Assembly (NCBI GenBank): GCA_029916745.1
Contig: JARXWK010000023.1
Location: forward strand, 1 to 52,656
DNA: 52,656 nucleotides
Direction of reading: 5' to 3'
Source: Dysgonomonadaceae bacterium PH5-43
Lineage (GTDB): Bacteria; Bacteroidota; Bacteroidia; Bacteroidales; Azobacteroidaceae
In this document: positions 18,434 to 26,452 of the stretch, one piece after another
Position numbering within the stretch: position 1 is the first letter of the stretch
Layout: the number at the start of each line of letters is the position of its first letter
Position numbers and translations under genes: made by a program
The notes under the pieces: generated by a model
Told to the model about the DNA's origin: nothing
The model's input: only the letters and a program-made list of their open reading frames with translations
Database searches by the model: none

Positions 18434-20182
18434 TTATATACCAAAAGCTTTTCTTATTTCAGCAATCTTGGCATCAGCTACAGATTCTGCTGTTTTCAAG
18501 TCTTCTTCCGATTTTATAGGAGCTTGCACTTCTATATAGAATTTAATTTTAGGCTCAGTGCCCGAAGGACGAATAGAAACCTTAGTTCCTCCATCAGCGA
18601 AATACTGAAGAACATTAGATGTTGTTGGCATATCTAAGGTAACTTGTTCGTTATCCGCAATATCAGTGCCTGTTAGTTTTGCAAAATCTTTAATGAAGTA
18701 AACCTTAGCTCCTGCTAATTCAGTAACAGGGTTTTCGCGGAAATTCTTCATCATAGTTTCTATTTCTTCAGCTCCCGATTTACCCTTCTTTACAACAGAG
18801 ATGCCAACTTCTTTAGAGTAGCCAAATTCAAGATATATATCTTGTAGTAATTGATATACTGATTTACCATTGTCGGCACACCAAGCAGCAATCTCAGCAA
18901 GTAACATACAAGCCGAAACGGCATCTTTGTCACGAACGAAGTCTTCGGCAAGGAAACCATAACTTTCTTCTCCTCCGCCTATATAAGTTCTTTTACCTTC
19001 GTTTTCTAGCATTACGTTAGCTATCCACTTAAATCCTGTATAACAGTCGTAAAGCTTAACGCCATTTTTCTTAGCTATATTCTTGACAAGCTCGGTCGAG
19101 ACTATAGTTTTCACTACATACTCGTTACCTTTTAGTTTGCCAAGTTCTTTCCAGCGATTGATAAGATAATAGATAAAGATAAGAAGTGTTTGATTACCAT
19201 TAAGCAATACGAACTCTCCGTTTTCATTTCTTACAGCTACGCCAACTCTGTCGGCATCGGGGTCGGAAGCCATAACAAGGTCGGCTCCAGACTCTATAGC
19301 TTTATCTACAGCCATCTTTAGTGCGGCTGCCTCTTCTGGATTAGGAGAAACCACCGTTGGGAAGTTTCCACTTACAACGTCTTGCTCGGGTACGTGAATG
19401 ATGTTTTCAAATCCCATAGCCTTAAGAGCGTTAGGTATAATAGTTACTCCTGTTCCGTGGATAGGGGTGTAAACTATTTTTATGTCTTTATGTTTTTTTA
19501 TTGCCTCAGAAGATAAAGAAATTGTTAGAAGGTCTTTAATATATTCTTTATCCATATCTTCAGTTAATACTTCTATTAGAGAAGGTTTAGCGTTGAAGTT
19601 TACGTCTTTTACCGATGATACTTGATTTACTTCTGCGATAATGTTTCTATCGTGCGGAGCTACTACTTGAGCTCCATCGTTCCAGTACACTTTATAGCCG
19701 TTGTACTCTTTAGGATTATGAGATGCCGTAATGTTTACTCCTCCCTGACAGCCTAATTTTCTGATAGCATAGCTTACCTCAGGAGTCGGACACAGTGTTG
19801 GAAATAGATACACCTTTATGCCGTTGGCCGAGAATATGTCTGCACATTTTTCGGCGTAAAGACGGCTGTTGTTTCTACAGTCGTGACCAATAACTACCTT
19901 TATTTCTGGTAAATTGTCGAACTCTTTCTTAAGATAATTTGCCAGCCCTTGAGTAGCAGCTCCTATAGTGTATGTGTTTATTCTGTTCGAACCTACGCCC
20001 ATAATGCCGCGAAGACCGCCAGTTCCGAACTCTAAATCGCGATAAAATGCGTCTATAAGTTCTGTTGGGTCTTCATTGCTTAATAATCGTTGAACTCCTT
20101 CACGAGTTTCAATATCATAATCTTCACTTAACCATACGTTGGCTTTAGTTCTTACCTGTTTTAGTAATACTTCGTTGTTCAT
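18434..20182 (-). CDS. Phosphoglucomutase/phosphomannomutase family enzyme
   Basis: 582 residues, typical of the long PgcA/PGM2-like alpha-D-phosphohexomutases, which move phosphate between C1 and C6 of glucose or related sugars. All four active-site elements are present: catalytic S154 in TASHNP, metal-binding DPDADR, sugar-binding GGEESYGF, and phosphate-binding RPSGTEPK near the C-terminus. Cytoplasmic. It lies 7 bp after the dipeptidase stop and 11 bp before DUF2461. Substrate preference (glucose, mannose or pentose phosphate) cannot be told from sequence alone. Confidence 0.93.
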   Translation of the reverse strand: MNNEVLLKQVRTKANVWLSEDYDIETREGVQRLLSNEDPTELIDAFYRDLEFGTGGLRGIMGVGSNRINTYTIGAATQGLANYLKKEFDNLPEIKVVIGHDCRNNSRLYAEKCADIFSANGIKVYLFPTLCPTPEVSYAIRKLGCQGGVNITASHNPKEYNGYKVYWNDGAQVVAPHDRNIIAEVNQVSSVKDVNFNAKPSLIEVLTEDMDKEYIKDLLTISLSSEAIKKHKDIKIVYTPIHGTGVTIIPNALKAMGFENIIHVPEQDVVSGNFPTVVSPNPEEAAALKMAVDKAIESGADLVMASDPDADRVGVAVRNENGEFVLLNGNQTLLIFIYYLINRWKELGKLKGNEYVVKTIVSTELVKNIAKKNGVKLYDCYTGFKWIANVMLENEGKRTYIGGGEESYGFLAEDFVRDKDAVSACMLLAEIAAWCADNGKSVYQLLQDIYLEFGYSKEVGISVVKKGKSGAEEIETMMKNFRENPVTELAGAKVYFIKDFAKLTGTDIADNEQVTLDMPTTSNVLQYFADGGTKVSIRPSGTEPKIKFYIEVQAPIKSEEDLKTAESVADAKIAEIRKAFGI

Positions 20183-20189
20183 AAAACTA

Positions 20190-21860
20190 TTATTTAATTT
20201 CTTTTTGTTCTAACCATTCACCTTTCTCGTCTACGATTTTTTTCAGGAACTCTTCGTCCATACGAGGACGATTAGGATATTCCGAGCCATTGTATATCGT
20301 TTTCTTGAATCTTGTTTTAGTATTGCCGTTACCGTCTGTATAAGTTTCTTCCTTCTTAACAACTCCATCGGAGTATTTAACGATAAGATATTCGCCGAGA
20401 GACTTCCATCTGTTTAACGACATTTGAGCCATATCTACGCTGTAGTTGGTTATTCGTTCTATGGCTTCCGATTTGTTTTCTTTCAATAAGGAGATAAATT
20501 CTTTCTCTTTCTCTGCTTGATTTGCGATAAAGCCATATTCCAATTCGTCTTGAACCGCTTTTGTGTCTACCACCATCTGATTGTATCTCGCGTATGCCAT
20601 ATTTGCAACCCAGTTGTGAACCCAGAAAGCCGAAGTCCAAGAGAAGGTTGTGTAATCGCCATTGCCGATTTTATAACATTCGGGCGTACGAGTCATCGAA
20701 CAGTACATAGGTGTGTGTACCGAGAAGTTAACATCATCGGTGCCAAACCACAATATTCCTCCCACCTCATTGGGGAGATAATCTCTCATTTGTCCGACAA
20801 AGAAGAAAGCTGTTTGCTGAGTAGATATAGGGCGTTCGAATCCGTATTTCTTGCCTTCAAATTCGAATGCAAGAGGGTTAAATCTGTAGGGAGAGTGGTA
20901 AGGACCAGCTCCCACATCTTGCGTGGTTTCGAAAGGAGTACCTTCGTAATGGTCGCGCATCATATCCATAACGTTTTTCAGCGTAACTTTTTCTTTAGGC
21001 TTAACATACAAAGGCATAGGTGTGGGGTCGTCTCCCAACACGTATGGTAGCCATTGATTTGCGTCGGCATCTGCCATTTTGTTGTAGACCGACCAAACTC
21101 GCGCTTCGCACCAGCGTAAACCTCCCCAGTCGGGTGGGTTGTAGGCTTTCGAGAAGCTGAAATCTTTATCGGGACCGCTATAATATCCTTTTTCTTTTGC
21201 GAAAGATATAACGTCTTTAGAGTAGATGCAATTTTTGGGGTCGTTGAGTGGAAATTGGTGTATGCGCGACTGATTGGCGTGCGCTGCAATGCAATCGTCG
21301 GGAATGCGAACGGCTACCCACACGGCGCCTTTGCGACCAGGTCCTTTGCCTATCATTTCGAGAATCCATATCTCGTTTTTATCTACCACCGAGAACGTTT
21401 CTCCCGAGCTATAGTAGCCGTATTCGGCAACCAAATCGGTCATTATTTTCAGAGCCTCGCGAGCCGTTTTTGCTCTCTGCAGAGTTGTAAATATAAGGCT
21501 GCCATAATCCATAATACCCGTAGTGTCGACGAGTTCTTCTCGTCCGCCAAAAGTTGTTTCGGCTATGCAAAGTTGATGCTCATTCATATATCCAACTACG
21601 TTGTTGGTTTGAGGCACTTGTTGTATCTGTCCTAAGTATTTATAGCTCTCCCAATCGTGAATTTCCATAGTAGCTTTTGGGTCGTATTGCTTTGCCGACC
21701 AATGATATAGCTCTCCGAAAAGAGAATACGAGTCGGCTGAATAACTAACCATTGTTGACCCGTCGGCCGATGCCTTTTTGCCCACAAGAATGTTTGTACA
21801 CGATAATGATATTTGCACTACGGAGAATGCGATAGTAAAGATGATAATTATTTTCTTCAT
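20190..21860 (-). CDS. Secreted C69 family dipeptidase
   Basis: 556 residues. A signal peptide (1-20) is cut directly before C21, which would be the N-terminal nucleophile of peptidase family C69/U34 (C-T-N-I-L-V-G-K-K-A-S-A-D-G-S). Other family marks: GYMNEHQLCIAETTFGGRE, TAREALKIMTDL, and VVDKNEIWILEMIGKGPG. Such enzymes cleave dipeptides; in asaccharolytic or protein-using Bacteroidetes they finish peptide breakdown in the periplasm. First gene of the minus-strand operon, with a -7 box 23 bp upstream. The stretch looks richer in G and C than its neighbours, as do lpxH and kdsC. Confidence 0.92.
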   Translation of the reverse strand: MKKIIIIFTIAFSVVQISLSCTNILVGKKASADGSTMVSYSADSYSLFGELYHWSAKQYDPKATMEIHDWESYKYLGQIQQVPQTNNVVGYMNEHQLCIAETTFGGREELVDTTGIMDYGSLIFTTLQRAKTAREALKIMTDLVAEYGYYSSGETFSVVDKNEIWILEMIGKGPGRKGAVWVAVRIPDDCIAAHANQSRIHQFPLNDPKNCIYSKDVISFAKEKGYYSGPDKDFSFSKAYNPPDWGGLRWCEARVWSVYNKMADADANQWLPYVLGDDPTPMPLYVKPKEKVTLKNVMDMMRDHYEGTPFETTQDVGAGPYHSPYRFNPLAFEFEGKKYGFERPISTQQTAFFFVGQMRDYLPNEVGGILWFGTDDVNFSVHTPMYCSMTRTPECYKIGNGDYTTFSWTSAFWVHNWVANMAYARYNQMVVDTKAVQDELEYGFIANQAEKEKEFISLLKENKSEAIERITNYSVDMAQMSLNRWKSLGEYLIVKYSDGVVKKEETYTDGNGNTKTRFKKTIYNGSEYPNRPRMDEEFLKKIVDEKGEWLEQKEIK

Positions 21861-21883
21861 TATGATAGTAATAAAAAACCGAG

Positions 21884-21891
21884 CAAAGATA
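21884..21891 (-). promoter_or_regulatory. -7 box for the C69-mutase-DUF2461-AraC operon
   Basis: TATCTTTG on the minus strand, an exact TAnnTTTG, 23 bp before the dipeptidase ATG. Confidence 0.55.
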
Positions 21892-22046
21892 AAGATTATT
21901 CGTCAATAATTAGGCATTTTTGGCGTATTGATTTTTAACGGACGTTCAAATGAAATATAATAATACTAATAATTATTCTGCTTGATTTTCGTGTAGGGTT
22001 AGCATAGTGGCAGTTTGGAGTAACGGCAAGACTGATGCTTTGTTTG

Positions 22047-23174
22047 TCATTTTTTTGTTTTGGGGTTTAGAAAGTGTGTAAATTCCTCCAAAGAGCGTTG
22101 TAAAACTTCCTTTGGTATAAGTTGTCTTTCGTATTCAGCAATCATCGTAGGGCTTAAGCTCCGACTCATAGCATATTCAACGACGCTTTGATCTGCTTCT
22201 TGACAAAGCAAAATGCCAATAGTCGGATTTTCATTGCTGCGTCGCACGTCACGATCTAATGCTTCAAGATAAAATTCGAGTTGTCCCATATATTCGGGCT
22301 TAAATTTTCCTGTTTTCAGTTCTATAGCAACTAAGCATTGCAATCCTCTGTGGAAGAACAGCATATCGACTTTGAAAACGGAATTTCCTACTTGTAATGG
22401 ATATTCTTTGTCGTAAAAAAGAAAATCTTTGCCAAGTTCGAGAACAAAGTCTTTGAGATTATCCAAAATGCTATTTTGCAAACGTTTTTCCGAATGCTTT
22501 TTTGGCAATCCAAGAAAATCAACGAATATTGTATCTTTGAGCATTGGTGTAATTTGCGGGTATATATCTTTCAACCCTTTGGATAAATTATGTTTATCCC
22601 CCCCCATCAGAGAAGCGAAAGTATTGTTTCTGAGACAACGTTGTAGTTCTCTTTTGTTTAGACGTTCCTTATATGAATAAAGTACATAGAATATTCGTTC
22701 TTCTGCCGTTTTACAAGCATTGAGGATTTCAAAATGATTTGTCAACGTTGTTAAGTTGAGGAAATTAGGGTATTGTGCAGCCATTGGCTGCGCAATTAAT
22801 TCAGTTGTTAGCGGTATCGTATTTCCGATTTGTGCAGCCAATGGCTGCACGAATTCATTTAGCTTTAGTTTATTCTGATAATCAATAAATTGAATGGAGG
22901 AATATGCTTCGTAAAGAGCAACCATATTATAGATATTTCGACTGCTATATCCTCGCAAAGTAGGGTCTTGTGTCCTCAAATATTCTGAAAGCTGTTTTAC
23001 CGTTTTACTACCCCAAACAGAATCCCTAAGTTTAATAGATACAAAAGCTCCAACCTCCCATGCGGTAAGTAAGTTTTCGTTATTTACAGTTTGCAGTGCT
23101 TTTGAACGGTGCAAAGAGATAATGCCTTGTACTTGTTGAAATTCTGTTTTTTCTATTCCGTCTATATTGCTCAT
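22047..23174 (-). CDS. DUF1016/YhcG family protein with PDDEXK nuclease domain
   Basis: 375 residues, usual length. N-terminal DUF1016 helical domain (about 12-150, with LRTQDPTLRGYSSRNIYNM) and a C-terminal YhcG-type PDDEXK fold (about 205-345). Candidate metal ligands: D270 in FKVDMLFF and E285/K287 in VAIELKTG, preceded by a conserved E in SEKRLQ; all core residues are present, so it is probably active. These proteins occur beside restriction-modification or DNA-repair genes, but here there is no partner: the neighbours are the dipeptidase and element B. Two near-identical GC-rich palindromes lie inside the gene (22774-22850) and encode the repeats QPLAAQ and QPMAAQ. The -7 box sits at the edge of element B. 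Confidence 0.88.
   Translation of the reverse strand: MSNIDGIEKTEFQQVQGIISLHRSKALQTVNNENLLTAWEVGAFVSIKLRDSVWGSKTVKQLSEYLRTQDPTLRGYSSRNIYNMVALYEAYSSIQFIDYQNKLKLNEFVQPLAAQIGNTIPLTTELIAQPMAAQYPNFLNLTTLTNHFEILNACKTAEERIFYVLYSYKERLNKRELQRCLRNNTFASLMGGDKHNLSKGLKDIYPQITPMLKDTIFVDFLGLPKKHSEKRLQNSILDNLKDFVLELGKDFLFYDKEYPLQVGNSVFKVDMLFFHRGLQCLVAIELKTGKFKPEYMGQLEFYLEALDRDVRRSNENPTIGILLCQEADQSVVEYAMSRSLSPTMIAEYERQLIPKEVLQRSLEEFTHFLNPKTKK
22774..22850. repeat. Pair of intragenic near-palindromes
   Basis: GTGCAGCCATTGGCTGCGC at 22775-22793 and GTGCAGCCAATGGCTGCAC at 22832-22850, 57 bp apart. Each is almost a perfect inverted repeat, and both are read in the same frame of the nuclease gene, giving (Q/V)QP-(L/M)-AAQ. 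They fall between the DUF1016 N-terminal domain and the nuclease domain, a place that can take insertions. Confidence 0.8.
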
Positions 23175-23263
23175 TAAAAATATACTTATTATTTGTTGTA
23201 AATTATATTCCCCTCAATTAAGGTGTGTTGTGATGCTGTTCGTTAATGTTTTAATGTCGTTTA

Positions 23264-23271
23264 CAAAGTTA
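23264..23271 (-). promoter_or_regulatory. -7 box for the DUF1016 gene at the element edge
   Basis: TAACTTTG on the minus strand, an exact TAnnTTTG, 2 bp from the end of element B (23274). Any -33 element would lie inside the terminal inverted repeat, where no TTTG is seen at the right distance. Confidence 0.4.
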
Positions 23272-23273
23272 AT

Positions 23274-24048
23274 AAATATTTGTAACTATTTAGCTATTCG
23301 ATTTCTTTATTGAATTATTGAAAGCAACGACTATGCCTATTCCGAAACTTGCTCGCTTTGCACCAGTTCTTAGTTCTTCACTCTATCCCCGTAGGCAACG
23401 CTTCGCTCGCCGTACGGCTATGGAATTTTTACCCTTTGGGTAACCCTAACTTTTATCTTTTAGTTTTTAGCTTTTAACTTGTGAAACACAAAGCTTCACT
23501 TAGGGTCTCCTCTCTACTAAGAGACCCCTGCTCTCTCTACTGAGATAGGCGAGGTCTCTCTACTAAGAACGACGGGGTGCTTTAAGTATAAAGACGAGAC
23601 CGTTCTACTAAGAGCTACATCGGGTCTCTACTAAGAAACAGCTCGCCTATCTAGTAACAACGACGAGGGGTATCTACTGAGAGTGGAGAGGGGTATTTAG
23701 TAACAACCTGCTCGCCCATCTACTAAGAAAGGAAAGGTATCTCTACTAATAGCAATAAAGGAGTTCTACAGAGAGCGACGAAGTGCTTCGCAAGAGAGAT
23801 AGAGCCGACCATTTGTCCAGTTGCTAACTTTTACGCTCTTCTCCGAGAGTTAAGTAATTACGGATAGTTGCCTATTAGTGTAGTATGCTTACTCTCTTGC
23901 CTTCTCTCTCAAATTAAGCAAAGGGTCGATAATATCAAAATAATAGAGAAAAGAGAAATTTTGTAAAAATAAGTAAGTAGAAAAAATGTCGAGAATCTGG
24001 GAGAAATAGAAAAAAGATCAAGCTTTTGCTTAATAATTACAAATATTT
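23274..24048 (+). mobile_element. MITE-like non-coding element, copy B (775 bp)
   Basis: Ends are a 21-bp terminal inverted repeat, 23274-23294 and 24028-24048, agreeing at 19 of 21 positions (core ATTTGTAAYTATTWAGC). TAAT flanks both sides (23270-23273 and 24049-24052) and could be a target duplication, though AT-rich sequence makes chance likely. Content runs in the same order as copy A: GAATTATTGAAAGCAACG block, CCGTAGGC hairpin block, heptamer run, 23-bp minisatellite (23514-23788), then the GAGCCGACCATTTGTCCAG tail and the hairpin at 23854-23871. No reading frame of note. It separates the nuclease gene from lpxH. Confidence 0.8.
23514..23788 (+). repeat. 23-bp minisatellite inside copy B, 12 units
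   Basis: Units start at 23514, 23537, 23560, about 23582, 23605, 23628, 23651, 23674, 23697, 23720, 23743 and 23766. It has one unit more than copy A (around 23720-23765). Core CTACTAAGA as in A, but units 1 and 2 are in the forward form (CTACTAAG, CTACTGAG) where A has the reverse complement. Units 7 and 9 carry TAGTAAC variants. Confidence 0.85.
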
Positions 24049-24091
24049 TAATTGATAAAGAGCAATATATCGTAGCTTTAGAAAGATTCCT

Positions 24092-24859
24092 CTAACTATT
24101 CTCTATGCATTCTGTGTATTGCTCTAAACTTATGTCAGTGCCGTTAAATATGGCGTATGAATAGTATTCCATCCAATCGCCGATGATAAGTATGCGCGAT
24201 TGCTTGTTGAGCATCAGGTCTAACATTATGTGGCGATGTCCGAACACGAAGTAGTCTATTTCGGGGTGCTCGGCGAGGTGTTTTTTTGCGAATTTTACGA
24301 GATGTTCTTTGTCTTCTCCCATATATGGGGTGGGGCGGGCAAGGCTTTTTTTTCTGTTGCTTTTAGACCAGCGATGACCGAAGCCGATTCCCCAGGCCGA
24401 GGGGACGCGGGCGAATAGGTATTGACATATTTTATTGTGGAATATGCTTCTGAGGAATTTGAATGAGCGAGATTCGTCGCCCAATCCGTCGCCGTGTGCA
24501 AGGTAGAACGTTTTGCCGTATATCTTTGTCGTTAAGGGGTTTCGGTGTACGATGGCTCCGGTTTCTTTGGGTAGGTAGTCGAAAATCCAGATGTCGTGGT
24601 TGCCGATAAAAAGGTGAATCTCGGTTCCGTTGTCGCTTAGTTCGGCTATTTTTCCTAAGAATCGGGTGAATCCTTTTGGTACTACTTTTTTGTATTCGAA
24701 CCAGAAGTCGAATACGTCTCCTAAGAGGTAAATTGCTTTTGCGTCGTCTTTAATCGAGTCGAGCCACCTCACGAATCGTCGTTCGGTATCGATTGGGTTT
24801 TCGATAGCGTCTGACCCAAAGTGCATATCCGACGCGAAATATATGTTTTGTTTAGCCAT
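24092..24859 (-). CDS. lpxH: UDP-2,3-diacylglucosamine diphosphatase, LpxH-like
   Basis: 255 residues of the calcineurin-like metallophosphatase fold. All metal-site motifs are present: ASDMHFG, GDVFDFW, GNHD, a histidine in LAHGDG, and FGHRH. The pattern SDMHFG...GDVFDFWFEY and the HGDG/RSF region match LpxH, which cuts UDP-diacylglucosamine to lipid X in lipid A synthesis at the inner membrane face. The gene is read 3 bp after the Fe-S assembly gene, so the two share an mRNA. GC content seems higher than in the neighbours. Confidence 0.88.
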   Translation of the reverse strand: MAKQNIYFASDMHFGSDAIENPIDTERRFVRWLDSIKDDAKAIYLLGDVFDFWFEYKKVVPKGFTRFLGKIAELSDNGTEIHLFIGNHDIWIFDYLPKETGAIVHRNPLTTKIYGKTFYLAHGDGLGDESRSFKFLRSIFHNKICQYLFARVPSAWGIGFGHRWSKSNRKKSLARPTPYMGEDKEHLVKFAKKHLAEHPEIDYFVFGHRHIMLDLMLNKQSRILIIGDWMEYYSYAIFNGTDISLEQYTECIENS

Positions 24860-24862
24860 GGT

Positions 24863-25180
24863 TTAAAGAAATCCGAGTTCGAGTTTTGCTTCTTCGCTCA
24901 TCAAATCTTGATGCCACGAGGGTTCGAATACTAGTTTCACCTCAACGTTTTTTATTTCTTTAATGGCTTCGACTTTCATCTTTACGTCTTCCATAATAAA
25001 GTCGGCAGCGGGGCAACCGGGAGCCGTAAGTGTCATCGTAATTGTGGCATCGTTGTTGTCGTCTACTTCAACGCCGTAAATTAAACCTAAGTCGTATATA
25101 TTAACCGGTATCTCGGGGTCGTAAACCGTTTTGAGCGCTTTTACGATTTCTTCTTCTATTTCGAGCAAATTGTTGTTCAT
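24863..25180 (-). CDS. DUF59/MIP18 family Fe-S assembly factor (SufT/PaaD-like)
   Basis: 105 residues with the DUF59 signature VYDPEIPVNIYDLGLIY and the conserved cysteine in TAPGCPAADFI. Such proteins help load iron-sulfur clusters onto target enzymes (SufT-like). The open frame extends to 25285, but the -7 box at 25201-25208 lies inside that extension, so translation must start at one of two ATGs, 25189 or 25180; I chose 25180 because homologues begin right before the E-I-E-E-E-I-V helix. lpxH follows after 3 bp. Confidence 0.88.
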   Translation of the reverse strand: MNNNLLEIEEEIVKALKTVYDPEIPVNIYDLGLIYGVEVDDNNDATITMTLTAPGCPAADFIMEDVKMKVEAIKEIKNVEVKLVFEPSWHQDLMSEEAKLELGFL

Positions 25181-25200
25181 ATTCTGCATTATTTGTTCCA

Positions 25201-25208
25201 CAAAGTTA
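25201..25208 (-). promoter_or_regulatory. -7 box for the DUF59-lpxH pair
   Basis: TAACTTTG on the minus strand, an exact TAnnTTTG, 12 to 21 bp before the two candidate start codons. It excludes the longer upstream reading of the gene. Confidence 0.55.
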
Positions 25209-25294
25209 CGATAAGAAAAGGAAATATAGAAGAGATAAGTAACAATGATTAAAAATATTTTCACAAATATGCCCGTCGAGAGCAATAATTTGTT

Positions 25295-25302
25295 TATTTT
25301 TG
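25295..25302 (+). promoter_or_regulatory. -7 box for the kdsC-purD gene run
   Basis: TATTTTTG, an exact TAnnTTTG, 23 bp before the kdsC ATG. No good -33 element is seen. Confidence 0.5.
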
Positions 25303-25325
25303 TAGCTTAAGATTAATCTATATTT

Positions 25326-25847
25326 ATGAGTAATATTAATTACGATTTAACAACGATAAAAGCTTTCGTATTCGATGTCGACGGAGTGTTGTCGTCTGAT
25401 TGCATTCCGCTTCACCCCAGTGGCGAGCCTATGCGCATCATCAATACTAAAGACGGATACGCTATGCAGCTTGCCGCAAAGCAAGGTTTTGTGTTGGGCA
25501 TCATTACGGGAGGAGATACGGAAGCCGTAAGGATACGTTTCGGAAACCTTGGCTTTCAACATATCTATCTTAAGGCACGACATAAAATAAACGAGTTTAA
25601 CGATTTTTTAAGCAAAACCGGATTACGCCCCGAAGAGGTCTGCTACGTAGGAGACGACATACCAGATTACGAGGTGATGAGTGTGGTAGGCTTGCCAGCC
25701 TGTCCGGCCGATGCAGTTCCCGAGATAAAAGCAATCGCGAAATACATCTCCCACAAAAAAGGAGGCGATGGAGTGGGTAGAGATATAATCGAACAGGTAT
25801 TAAAGGCTCAGGATAGATGGATGCGTTCTGATGCTTTTGGCTGGTAA
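25326..25847 (+). CDS. kdsC: KDO-8-phosphate phosphatase
   Basis: 173 residues, the length of KdsC. HAD motif I is [10 protein letters not shown] with both aspartates, motif II ITGG, then K (KARHKINEF), and motif [11 protein letters not shown]. The enzyme makes free KDO, the inner-core sugar of LPS, from KDO-8-phosphate. Followed after 22 bp by maf, a neighbour pair often seen in Bacteroidales. It is the first gene of a run of eight plus-strand genes with gaps under 25 bp. Confidence 0.93.
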   Translation: MSNINYDLTTIKAFVFDVDGVLSSDCIPLHPSGEPMRIINTKDGYAMQLAAKQGFVLGIITGGDTEAVRIRFGNLGFQHIYLKARHKINEFNDFLSKTGLRPEEVCYVGDDIPDYEVMSVVGLPACPADAVPEIKAIAKYISHKKGGDGVGRDIIEQVLKAQDRWMRSDAFGW

Positions 25848-25869
25848 TACAAAATGCTAATTTTTTAAT

Positions 25870-26451
25870 ATGTTAGAAAACATATCTGATTATAAGATAA
25901 TATTAGGATCTAACTCTCCTCGCCGGAAAGAGCTTCTCGCTGGTCTGGATATTCCTTTCGAGGTTAAAGCTATGCCCGATGTAGACGAAAGTTATCCTCC
26001 GTCTTTATGGAAAGAAGAAATCCCAGTCTATCTATCTAAAATAAAAGCCGACGCTTATAAAGAGTTCCTCGATAACGATACACTGCTGATAACAGCCGAT
26101 ACAGTTGTATGGCTCTCAGATAAAGTTTATGGCAAGCCCGAAAGTAAAGAAGACGCAAAGGAAATGTTAACAACCTTGTCGGGAAAAACTCACGAAGTAA
26201 TAACAGGAGTTTGTTTAACGTCAAAAACTAAACAAACGTCTTTCTACGCAACATCTTTAGTTAGATTTGCCGAATTAGACGACGAAGAAATAGAATATTA
26301 CATCGAGAAATATAAACCTTACGATAAGGCAGGCTCTTACGGCATACAAGAGTGGATAGGATATATAGGAGTTGAAAGTTTAGAAGGGTCGTTCTTTAAT
26401 GTGATGGGACTTCCCGTAAGAAAATTGTATAAGTATTTAAAAGAATGGTGA
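25870..26451 (+). CDS. maf: Maf family nucleotide pyrophosphatase
   Basis: 193 residues. Maf signature LGSNSPRRKELL near the N-terminus, then ITADTVVW with the catalytic aspartate region, GKPESKEDAKEML, LSGKTHEV-TGV and YDKAGSYGIQ. Maf proteins hydrolyse non-canonical or canonical nucleoside triphosphates (dTTP/UTP in the YhdE type); the specificity here is not resolved. Ends 1 bp before argB, so translation is coupled. Confidence 0.93.
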   Translation: MLENISDYKIILGSNSPRRKELLAGLDIPFEVKAMPDVDESYPPSLWKEEIPVYLSKIKADAYKEFLDNDTLLITADTVVWLSDKVYGKPESKEDAKEMLTTLSGKTHEVITGVCLTSKTKQTSFYATSLVRFAELDDEEIEYYIEKYKPYDKAGSYGIQEWIGYIGVESLEGSFFNVMGLPVRKLYKYLKEW

Positions 26452-26452
26452 T

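Noticed and set aside
20517-21635. Plus-strand open frames opposite the C69 dipeptidase
   Set aside because: They are antisense shadows of a well-supported gene and show no family features.
25181-25285. Hydrophobic N-terminal extension of the DUF59 protein
   Set aside because: The promoter -7 box lies within it, and the family starts at the conserved helix.
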